Below, in pieces: positions 8,620 to 15,564 of a DNA stretch of 64,000 nucleotides. The translations under genes were made by a program, and so were the position numbers. The notes beneath the pieces are model-generated. The model saw nothing but the letters and a program-made list of their open reading frames with translations, had not been told where the DNA came from and did not search any database. Origin of the DNA: Arcanobacterium phocae (GTDB lineage: Bacteria > Actinomycetota > Actinomycetes > Actinomycetales > Actinomycetaceae); contig NZ_JABAPM010000004.1 of the NCBI RefSeq assembly GCF_018913465.1, positions 1 through 64,000 on the forward strand, written 5' to 3'. Each line of letters starts with the position of its first letter. The stretch's first letter is position 1.

Positions 8620-9633
8620 TTAGATAAACAAGAAATGGAAAACCGCATAGAAAACAGCTGCCACAATCGCGGCTGCCGGCATGGTTAAGAACCATGCGCC
8701 TACAATCGACTTCGTGACTGACCAGCGAACAGCCGAAAGCCGCTTCGTTGCGCCCGCACCCATAATCGCAGACGTGATAGTGTGCGTCGTCGAAATTGGA
8801 GCGTGGTACAAGAAAGCCGTCGTGTAAAGGACCGACGACGCCACCGATTCGGCGACAAAACCCTGCGACGGATCAAGATCGATAATCTTCGAACCCAACG
8901 TTTTCATAATTCGCCAGCCGCCAGAATAGGTTCCCAACGAAATCGCAGAAGCTGCACCGAGTTTGACCCACAGTGGTACCGCATGTCCCTCATGAAATCC
9001 GCCAGCGACCAAGGCGAGAACAACAACGCCCATCGTCTTCTGCGCGTCTTGCAAGCCGTGACCCAAAGCGGTTGCTGCTGCGGAAACCGTTTGCGCATAA
9101 CGGAACCGGCGCATCGTAGGACGGTAGGCGAAGTTAGCGAAGACGCGCATCACAATTGACATCAGTAGGTAAGCCAACACGAATCCCACAACGGGAGAGA
9201 CGAACATCGGCAACACAACTTTTTCGCCAATAACGCTCCACTGAACTGAAATAGATGCGGCCAAGCCAGCACCCGCAAGTCCGCCGATCAATGCGTGTGA
9301 CGACGACGACGGAAGCCCCAGCCACCACGTTATGAGATTCCAGGTAACTGCACCAACAAGTCCAGACAAAACAACGAATAAGGCTACGAGCTGATTCTCC
9401 ACACCGCTGATGTCAACAATGCCTGAACCAATAGTTTCAGCAACACCAGTTCCTAACAAGGCGCCGACGAAATTCATAATCGCGGCCATGATTAGCGCAG
9501 TTCGCGGTGCAAGCGCACGGGTAGCTACCGAGGTAGCAATGGCATTCGCGGCATCATGGAAGCCGTTGGTGAAATCGAATGCGAACGCAATCAAGATCAC
9601 CATGCCAACGATAAGGGTGGTCGAAGCGAACAT
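8620..9633 (-). CDS. pit: Low-affinity inorganic phosphate transporter (PiT family)
   Basis: 337 residues with about nine or ten hydrophobic helices. The two PiT signatures are present: FDFTNGFHDAANAIATS near the N terminus and GHGLQDAQKTMG in the middle. The family carries metal-phosphate with protons across the cytoplasmic membrane. The start overlaps the upstream DUF47 stop (TGATG), so both are made together, the usual PiT/accessory pairing. Length is typical of short actinobacterial Pit proteins. Confidence 0.93.
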   Translation of the reverse strand: MFASTTLIVGMVILIAFAFDFTNGFHDAANAIATSVATRALAPRTALIMAAIMNFVGALLGTGVAETIGSGIVDISGVENQLVALFVVLSGLVGAVTWNLITWWLGLPSSSSHALIGGLAGAGLAASISVQWSVIGEKVVLPMFVSPVVGFVLAYLLMSIVMRVFANFAYRPTMRRFRYAQTVSAAATALGHGLQDAQKTMGVVVLALVAGGFHEGHAVPLWVKLGAASAISLGTYSGGWRIMKTLGSKIIDLDPSQGFVAESVASSVLYTTAFLYHAPISTTHTITSAIMGAGATKRLSAVRWSVTKSIVGAWFLTMPAAAIVAAVFYAVFHFLFI

Positions 9634-10259
9634 CAGGACTCCTTGATCGCGATGCCCTCGATTGACACGGCTAGAGTTTCAAAACTGTCAATTGCTGCTT
9701 CGAGTGCATCAACAACGAACTTGATCTTCAAGACTTCTAAAGCGTTCGCGTCGTCGTCGGCAAAGATCTCTCGCATAAGCTTGCGATAAATCTTGTCGCC
9801 TTGGTTCTCAAGCTGGTTAATCTCCAACGCGAATTTCTTTGTATGCTCGCCCATCGACGCAATAAGCTTCATGGCGTCGTTCGTCAGAACTGCACACTTA
9901 GAAATGATGTCGATCATCTCCAGTGCTTTTTCAGGAAGCTCATTGACCCGGTACAGAACCATGTTGTCGCCAGCTTCGTCGATCAGATCAACGATATCAT
10001 CAACAGTTGAAACAAGACCGTAGATATCTTCACGATCGTAAGGAAGAACAAAGCTGTGGGCAACCTTCTGCAAGACGTCATGGGTGCCGTCATCTGCGAG
10101 GTTTTCAACTTGGTGAAGTCTCTTGTTCAGATCCTTACGAGTTGAACGGTCAGCCGTACCCATCTGTGCCAAAATCTCAGCAGCAGAAACGATATGGTTG
10201 GCTTGCTTTGCGAACATTTCCAGCACGGCTTTACCCGGTGCAAATTTACTTAGACTCAC
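9633..10259 (-). CDS. DUF47/PhoU-like accessory protein of Pit
   Basis: 208 residues, all-helical by composition. The DUF47 pattern is clear: FAKQANHIVSAAEIL, KNLADDGTHDV-like segment ENLADDGTHDVLQ, and DREDIYGLVSTVDDIVDLIDEAGDN with the metal-binding Asp/Glu residues. Proteins of this family accompany PiT transporters and are thought to regulate them. It starts with GTG (10257-10259) and is the first gene of the two-gene minus-strand operon. The 260-base gap upstream (10260-10520) must hold the divergent promoters of this operon and of the symporter; I see no riboswitch there. Confidence 0.9.
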   Translation of the reverse strand: MSLSKFAPGKAVLEMFAKQANHIVSAAEILAQMGTADRSTRKDLNKRLHQVENLADDGTHDVLQKVAHSFVLPYDREDIYGLVSTVDDIVDLIDEAGDNMVLYRVNELPEKALEMIDIISKCAVLTNDAMKLIASMGEHTKKFALEINQLENQGDKIYRKLMREIFADDDANALEVLKIKFVVDALEAAIDSFETLAVSIEGIAIKES

Positions 10260-10520
10260 AATGCCCTCAGAACACTAAGTGAACAGTTGTCGCTTTCACC
10301 TTACGTGGCGAAAGCTAAGTGCGCTTGTTAAATCATGAATTAAGTAGACGTGAGTCGCATATTTCACAAGGTCTTTTGTCTCTGGACAGCCAGCTTATAT
10401 GCGCTTCTGTGGCGCAGCCGTTTCATGACTATATAGTGGACAACTGGTCTATCTAGTGCGAGAAGCCGGTAAGATGGCGTTGTTTATGACGAAAATACTC
10501 CTATGGAAAGAGGTGTAGGC

Positions 10521-11945
10521 GTGGCTGTTGACGACGTGATTCAGGATATGACTACCTGGCTAAGCAGTGTTAATGATTGGCTCTACACCTGGATAATGAT
10601 CTGTGCTTTAGTGGGGACCGGCTTGTATCTCACGGTTCGAACTCGAGCAGTCCAGCTCCGGCATTTCACAGGGATGGCACGCAACCTCGTGCATTCACGT
10701 AGTGGTGCGCGGGGTGGGATTTCATCTTTCCAAGCATTTGCAATGGGGATGTCTACCCGCATCGGAATTGGAAACATTACCGGTATAGCTTTGGCAATGA
10801 TCCTGGGTGGTCCCGGTTCGCTCTTCTGGATGTGGATAGTTGCACTCGTAGGCATGGCCACTGCTTTTTCGGAGGCGACCTTGGCGCAGATCTTCAAATT
10901 TCGCCATAACGATGGGTCTTTTCGAGGCGGTCCGGCCTCCTATATTATGGACGGCTTGAAATCGCGCAAGCTAGCAGTTGTTTTTGCCTCTGCCATGGTC
11001 TTTTGTATGTTCGTTGCGATGCCAATGGTTCAGGCGAACACAATTTCGCATGTTATCTCAAGTGCTCACGGCGTCGAGCCTTGGGTTATTGGGCTGATTA
11101 TTTCTGGGCTAACCGCACTCGTGCTTTTTGGCGGCGTGCGCCGGGTAGCACAGGCGACCGAGATTATTGCGCCGTTGATGGCACTGTTCTACTTAGTGGT
11201 AGCTCTTATTATTATTTGCTTAAACATCGGTGCAATCCCGCAGTTCTTTGCCGATATTTTCGCGTCGGCTTTTGGGTTGCGGGAAACTTTCGTGGGGACG
11301 GGGTCGGCCTTCGTAGCGGCGTTGCTGAACGGGACGCGCCGTGGTTTGTTCTCTAATGAGGCAGGCATGGGGACATCTCCGAATGCTGCCGCGACAGCAA
11401 CGGTAGATCATCCGGTTCAGCAAGGTTTAATTCAAGCGTTCGGGGTATTTCTGGACACAGTTGTTATCTGCACTGCAACCGGGTTTATTGTATCTACCAC
11501 CGGAGCGCTCGATTACTCATCCGTCACTGCCGAAGATGCTGCGCATATCACCACCGATGCAATCACCGCTACCCTGGGGTCGTGGATGGCGTGGCCGGTG
11601 TCAATCATGATTTTCTTCTTCGGATTCTCCTCAATCTTGGGTGCCTATGCGTATGGTGAGGCTAATCTGGTCTTTTTGAAAAAATCGCGACCACTTGAGT
11701 TGATTTCCCGTGCAGTGTTGGTGGTTTTCAGCTTCATCGGTTCAATCATGGCCTTAACGTTCGTATGGACAGTTATGGACACCGCAATGTTTGTGGTGAC
11801 GTTACTGAACCTTGTTGCGATCTGGGCGTTGGCACCCTGGATTGTGGCGTTGCTTCGGGACTATGAGCGCCAGGGGAGGTCTCCGGCGGTATTCCGGGCT
11901 GATCAGGCTGAAATACCGGGCGAATTGCCGTCCGATGTTTGGTGA
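10521..11945 (+). CDS. Sodium:alanine/glycine symporter (AGCS family)
   Basis: 474 residues with about ten or eleven transmembrane helices. Family hallmarks include GMSTRIGIGNITGIALA, GGPASYIMDG and the strongly conserved FSNEAGMGTSPNAAATA. AGCS carriers import alanine or glycine with sodium. GTG 10521 is preferred because AAAGAGGTG lies five bases upstream; an in-frame ATG at 10503 has no ribosome site. The gene ends at the long bidirectional hairpin 11964-12027. Confidence 0.9.
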   Translation: MAVDDVIQDMTTWLSSVNDWLYTWIMICALVGTGLYLTVRTRAVQLRHFTGMARNLVHSRSGARGGISSFQAFAMGMSTRIGIGNITGIALAMILGGPGSLFWMWIVALVGMATAFSEATLAQIFKFRHNDGSFRGGPASYIMDGLKSRKLAVVFASAMVFCMFVAMPMVQANTISHVISSAHGVEPWVIGLIISGLTALVLFGGVRRVAQATEIIAPLMALFYLVVALIIICLNIGAIPQFFADIFASAFGLRETFVGTGSAFVAALLNGTRRGLFSNEAGMGTSPNAAATATVDHPVQQGLIQAFGVFLDTVVICTATGFIVSTTGALDYSSVTAEDAAHITTDAITATLGSWMAWPVSIMIFFFGFSSILGAYAYGEANLVFLKKSRPLELISRAVLVVFSFIGSIMALTFVWTVMDTAMFVVTLLNLVAIWALAPWIVALLRDYERQGRSPAVFRADQAEIPGELPSDVW

Positions 11946-11963
11946 ACTCTCTCTGCTACGTAT

Positions 11964-12027
11964 AAAATCTCGAAATCCAGCACGGTAGAGGCCTATAGAG
12001 TACTACCGTTTCGCTGGACGAGATTTT
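11964..12027. terminator. Long bidirectional terminator hairpin
   Basis: A 22-bp imperfect stem (AAAATCTCG, TCCAGC and ACGGTAG pairing with CTACCGT, GCTGGA and CGAGATTTT; three-base bulges) closes a 14-base loop. It ends in TTTT on both strands, so it can end the AGCS gene and, on the minus strand, the candidate RNA. Confidence 0.75.
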
Positions 12028-12240
12028 GTGCGTACTGCCGGGTGAGGCAGCCGGGCCAGGGTTACTGGGTGGAGCCGCCGGGTGGGCAGCCAGGGCCGGG
12101 CAACGCAACAGGGGTCGCAACCTTTCGCCGCGACCCCTGCCGAAGTCAAGGACACCGGATCCGAGAGCGCCTGTCGGCGCGAAGGCCGCTCGTAGCGGCA
12201 AATATTTGGAGCCCGGGGCTTTCACGACCCGGTGTCTTGT
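11964..12240 (-). ncRNA. Candidate free-standing structured RNA, about 277 nt
   Basis: The gap between the symporter and the next gene (11946-12419) contains a GC-rich, protein-free block. On the minus strand it has a promoter (12246-12275) and a terminator (11964-12027). From the 5' end it shows a closed multi-branch domain: GACACCGG (12151-12158) pairs with CCGGTGTC (12229-12236) around hairpins GCCGCT/AGCGGC and GCGCC/GGCGC. A 10-bp hairpin follows (12109-12118 with 12130-12139), then a C-rich stretch (12037-12100) with repeated CCCGGC and a duplicated GGCTGCC-ACCCGGC element. It does not match tmRNA, RNase P RNA, SRP RNA or 6C RNA hallmarks. No gene follows in the same direction, so it is more likely trans-acting than a riboswitch. 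Confidence 0.6.
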
Positions 12241-12245
12241 CTAAA

Positions 12246-12275
12246 ACTATAGTGGTGCCTGCCTTGGTTTGTCAC
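12246..12275 (-). promoter_or_regulatory. Promoter for the candidate RNA
   Basis: On the minus strand GTGACA (12270-12275) is separated by 18 bases from TATAGT (12246-12251). Start of transcription would fall near 12240, just before the closing stem of the RNA. The rest of 12276-12419 holds nothing I can name and presumably contains the start signals of the next plus-strand gene. Confidence 0.6.
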
Positions 12276-12419
12276 CCCAAAATAGGTGCACACTTTCCAT
12301 TTCTACTGCACACTGTTGCAGGGTCGCTTAGGTGATGCATGACGGGTTTAGCGGATTCACTATCTTGTGTTTCGTCCCATCTTTCCCAATAATTTGCCAG
12401 TTGTGAAACAATGTAATTT

Positions 12420-13283
12420 GTGAATACAACGGAACCACAATCAACCCTTGATGAAGTGTCTGCGTCGGTGCCGGTTCAGTCTGTGCCTGCGTCACCGCAA
12501 CTTGCCTCACTGCAACTTGCCTCGCCGCAACCTGCCTCGGCCCAGTCGCCATCAGATCAGCTTTTAACCGCAGCCTGGGCAAAGCGAGCTGGCTATGCGC
12601 GCGCATTGATCGGGATTTATGCCGCAACTTCATTGGCAGTTGGAGCTGTGTTTGGCCCGTATGCTATTGCGGCTGCGGTAGCAATCATGAGCGCGATTTT
12701 TATCGCAGGCTGGCCGAGCTTGCTCGATTTGCCGGCCCATGCAATCCCGCGCACAATGCTGACGTTGTTGGCTATCGCACTGATTGTGACGGGCCTTTTT
12801 GGGACTGTTGCACATTCGGCTATTGTCGGGGCGGCGAGTGTTATTGCTGCGTTCATTGCGGAAATGTTCCGCACCGATGGGCGACCGCGTTTGATCGAGC
12901 AGCTCTCGGGCGGTTTTGCTGGCGCGGTTGTGTTGATGTCGGGCTCGCTATGGATCCATGCAATGCGGTTAAGTCACGGTAAAAATGTTGTCATTGTGAC
13001 TGCCATGGCGATAGCGATTGTGGCAGTTATGCATGCGTTTGATTCAGTGGCGGCGCGGATTGCTGGTTTTGTTAACGGTATTGCTTTTGCGATTGGTTTT
13101 GGCTATTTGACTCAGCTGTGGGTTGAATCGTCGGTGTTGATCGGGGTATTCACGGCGAGTGCTTATTTGCTGACTGCACGCGGAGTATTGGAGATGCCAC
13201 GCCCGTCGCCAGCGATTAATGGGGCGGCTCGGGCGATGATTCCGCCATTGCTGGTGGGCGTTGTTGCGTTGATTGCCGGCTAG
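12420..13283 (+). CDS. Multi-pass membrane protein of unknown function
   Basis: 287 residues. A Ser/Pro/Gln/Ala-rich N-terminal tail (1-48) is followed by about eight hydrophobic helices with few charged loops. I do not recognise a transporter signature; similar small polytopic proteins occur in Actinomycetaceae. The frame opens with GTG 12420, without a ribosome site, and no later Met comes before the first helix, so the start is uncertain and could be leaderless. The 33-base gap to the nitrobindin-like gene suggests co-transcription. Confidence 0.7.
   Translation: MNTTEPQSTLDEVSASVPVQSVPASPQLASLQLASPQPASAQSPSDQLLTAAWAKRAGYARALIGIYAATSLAVGAVFGPYAIAAAVAIMSAIFIAGWPSLLDLPAHAIPRTMLTLLAIALIVTGLFGTVAHSAIVGAASVIAAFIAEMFRTDGRPRLIEQLSGGFAGAVVLMSGSLWIHAMRLSHGKNVVIVTAMAIAIVAVMHAFDSVAARIAGFVNGIAFAIGFGYLTQLWVESSVLIGVFTASAYLLTARGVLEMPRPSPAINGAARAMIPPLLVGVVALIAG
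12492..12536 (+). repeat. Three 15-bp coding repeats
   Basis: Three tandem 15-bp units (12492-12506, 12507-12521, 12522-12536) encode S-P-Q-L-A, S-L-Q-L-A and S-P-Q-P-A in the N-terminal tail of the membrane protein. The DNA copies differ at only a few bases, which suggests slippage. Confidence 0.8.
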
Positions 13284-13316
13284 GCAGTAACTGCGATAGT
13301 CGTTTAGCCTTAGAGT

Positions 13317-13931
13317 ATGGCTATTCGACTTCCTGAAAATTTAGTTCCTGAAAATACTGCTCTCGCGTGGATGATTGATTCGTGGGTCGGCGGCGGCATT
13401 CTTGAGTATGAGAATGTGGAGCCGGCGGCCTATCTTCACGAGGTGCGTTTTGATGCGTCCGACGGTGGCCCGTACTTGAAGGTCACGTCGAAGGTGTGGC
13501 TGGCGAATGAGCCGGCTGGTGTTGTAGATAAAGAGCTTTCTGGGCAGACTACGTACAATCAGCTGACTAAGCGTGAGTTGTGGATGCAACATACTGGTTT
13601 TATCCGTGTTAATCCAGAGGCTGATAAGCGCAAGGATGGCTCGGTGGAGCTGGAGGCAATGTTGGCTTCTCCGGTTGGTGTGTCACATGCGTGGGTTGGT
13701 TTGATTAATGGTCCGCGGTTGCAGATGGTGACGGATTCGGTGATGCGTTCTGGTTCGGGGGCGCAGATTGATGGCGTTAAGTTGATGGCGGGTTCGGTTG
13801 CTTCGGATCTGTTCTACGCGATCGATATGGCTGCCTTTGGTGCTGAAATGCGCTCGTATATGGCGGGCCGGCTGTCGCGAACTTTCGATGAGTCGGTTGA
13901 TCCAGCTGGTGATGATGAGGCGTGCGCGTGA
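13317..13931 (+). CDS. Nitrobindin-like (FABP/DUF1794) beta-barrel protein
   Basis: 204 residues. The N-terminal WMIDSWVGGGILEYENV corresponds to the GxWxGxG strand of the nitrobindin/DUF1794 family, a ten-stranded barrel that binds ferric heme in many members. The family's C-terminal DMAA-helix region is present (AIDMAAFGAEMRSYMAGRLSR). Where heme-binding members have PHLSA with the iron-ligating His, this protein has SYMAG, so the ligand is missing, as in members called ferric-nitrobindin-like. The stop overlaps the next start as GTGA. Confidence 0.85.
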   Translation: MAIRLPENLVPENTALAWMIDSWVGGGILEYENVEPAAYLHEVRFDASDGGPYLKVTSKVWLANEPAGVVDKELSGQTTYNQLTKRELWMQHTGFIRVNPEADKRKDGSVELEAMLASPVGVSHAWVGLINGPRLQMVTDSVMRSGSGAQIDGVKLMAGSVASDLFYAIDMAAFGAEMRSYMAGRLSRTFDESVDPAGDDEACA

Positions 13932-15025
13932 GTATTGACGACGACGCTGTGGTTCCGTCTCATTACGGCAACCCGTTTATGGAGGAGTCACGGTTGCGTT
14001 CAGGGGATGCTTTCACATTGCTGGATTGGGATGTGATTGCGGTTTCTGGTGCTGACCGGGCTAAGCTACTCCATCTGATTTCGTCGCAAAACTTTGAGGT
14101 TTTGGCTGCTGGTGATTCGTCGGAGATGCTGGTGCTTGACGCGCAGGGTCACATTGCCCATGCGGCTGGCGTGGTTGTGGCCGCGGAGCAGGTGTGGTTG
14201 TTGACGGAGCATGGGCGTGGTGCTGCGTTGGCTGAGCATATTCAACGGATGACGTTCATGATGCGGGTGGAGACTTCGGTTGTGGACGGTACCACGATTG
14301 GTTTGTTCACCGAGGTGTTGCCGGCCGAGCTTCGTGATCGGGCAGTGGCGGTCTGGAATGATCCGTGGCCGCTCACGGCAGTAGGTGGAGCTCACTATGG
14401 GGTTGCCGACGCCGATCATCCGGCTTTCGGGAGTCGGCGTTGCGTCGTCGTCGTTCCGCGTAGCGAAACTGAGCGTGCGATCGAAACGTTACGGGAAGCG
14501 GGGCTTTCTGCGGCGGGTTTGAGCGCGTGGGAGGCGGCGCGAGTGGCGGATTGGCGTTCGGCGCTGTCGCACGAGGCTGCTTATTCGACGTTGCCGCACG
14601 AGGTTGATTGGTTGCGTACTGCAGTGCATTTGGCGAAGGGCTGCTATCCGGGGCAGGAGACGGTGGCGAAGCTGGTGAATCTGGGTAAGCCGCCGCGTCG
14701 GTTGACGTTCTTGTATCTTGAAGTGGAAGAAGATTTACCGGCCGTTGGTAGCGAGGTGACGCTGGATGGTAAGCCGGTTGGGGTGTTGACGTCGGTGGCG
14801 CGTTCGGTTGAAGATGGTCCGATCGGGTTGGCATTGCTGAAACGGCAGGTTCCGGTTTCGGCTGTTGTTCAGGTCGGGGATGCGGTTGCTTCGCAGGTGG
14901 AGATTGTGGGGCGTGCCGGGAAGTCGTCGGCGTCGCCACAGCAGCGTCCGGGAACGGGGCTGAATTCTCGCCGGTTGGGCGGTCCAGCGCCAACGATGCA
15001 GGCGAAGTCGCTGGGAGGAAAATAG
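13928..15025 (+). CDS. ygfZ: Folate-binding protein YgfZ (Fe-S cluster maintenance)
   Basis: 365 residues. GcvT-like folate-binding fold with the family signature KGCYPGQETVAK (about residues 237-248), which contains the conserved Cys. YgfZ/IbaG-type proteins support repair or assembly of certain Fe-S enzymes with tetrahydrofolate. The GTG at 13928 is preferred over GTG 13922: GAGG lies at proper spacing and it makes the common GTGA overlap with the preceding gene. The C-terminal 35 residues are Ser/Pro/Gly-rich and probably disordered. The stop overlaps dtd (TAGTG). Confidence 0.9.
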   Translation: MSIDDDAVVPSHYGNPFMEESRLRSGDAFTLLDWDVIAVSGADRAKLLHLISSQNFEVLAAGDSSEMLVLDAQGHIAHAAGVVVAAEQVWLLTEHGRGAALAEHIQRMTFMMRVETSVVDGTTIGLFTEVLPAELRDRAVAVWNDPWPLTAVGGAHYGVADADHPAFGSRRCVVVVPRSETERAIETLREAGLSAAGLSAWEAARVADWRSALSHEAAYSTLPHEVDWLRTAVHLAKGCYPGQETVAKLVNLGKPPRRLTFLYLEVEEDLPAVGSEVTLDGKPVGVLTSVARSVEDGPIGLALLKRQVPVSAVVQVGDAVASQVEIVGRAGKSSASPQQRPGTGLNSRRLGGPAPTMQAKSLGGK

Positions 15026-15474
15026 TGCGAGCTGTTATTCAGCGGGTAAAGCATGCGAGTGTGACGGTTGAGGGCCGAATTGTGGGCCAGATCGGTACCG
15101 GCTTGGCGGTGTTGGTTGGTATCACTCACGACGACGGATCTGCCCAGGTAGCGAAGCTTGCAAAGAAAATTGCGCAGCTGAAAATTATGCGGGATCTTGA
15201 GGGGTCGGATGATCCGAAGAATCGGGTGAGCGTGGCGGATGCGGGCGGCAGTGTTTTGTTGGTGTCGCAGTTTACGTTGTATGCGGATGCGCGTAAGGGG
15301 ACGAAACCGTCGTGGTCGCATGCGGCGCCGGGGCCGGTTGCTCAACCTTTATTTGATCAGCTGGTGGAGGCCGTGGGTAAATATGGACTTGACGTGCAAA
15401 CCGGGGAATTTGGGGCGATGATGGACGTTGAGCTTCTCAACGATGGCCCATTCACCATAATTCTCGATATTTAA
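15025..15474 (+). CDS. dtd: D-aminoacyl-tRNA deacylase
   Basis: 149 residues, full length. Removes D-amino acids (and glycine mischarged on tRNA-Ala) from tRNA. The SQFTLYAD motif and the C-terminal GPFT (NDGPFTIILDI) that build the active site are both seen. GTG start overlaps the ygfZ stop by one base, and GGGAGGA lies upstream. Last gene of the nitrobindin-like/ygfZ/dtd run. Confidence 0.95.
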   Translation: MRAVIQRVKHASVTVEGRIVGQIGTGLAVLVGITHDDGSAQVAKLAKKIAQLKIMRDLEGSDDPKNRVSVADAGGSVLLVSQFTLYADARKGTKPSWSHAAPGPVAQPLFDQLVEAVGKYGLDVQTGEFGAMMDVELLNDGPFTIILDI

Positions 15475-15564
15475 CTGTCAAGCCTGTGGCGAACGCGTTA
15501 CCCTAAAATGGGTTTTTGTCGCTAAGGTAGGTGGCAGTTACATGATTTTGAAGGAGAAACCACA

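Noticed and set aside
10260-10520. Glycine riboswitch in front of the AGCS symporter
   Set aside because: Such genes often carry one, but neither the CCGAAGG-type core nor the paired aptamers are present here.
11964-12240. tmRNA, RNase P RNA, SRP RNA or 6C RNA as identity of the block
   Set aside because: No tag ORF and tRNA-like ends, no GAGGAAAGTCC core, no GGTCAGG...GGAAGCAGC helix 8 loop, and it is far longer than 6C RNA.
11956-12335. Open frames of 72-97 codons on both strands across the GC-rich gap
   Set aside because: They lack ribosome sites, overlap one another, have Pro/Gly/Arg-rich shadow composition, and lie in the strongly self-complementary region better explained as an RNA.
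15475-15564. ClgR operator in front of clpC
   Set aside because: CGCTAAGG is present but the second half (GCG) of the known operator is not.
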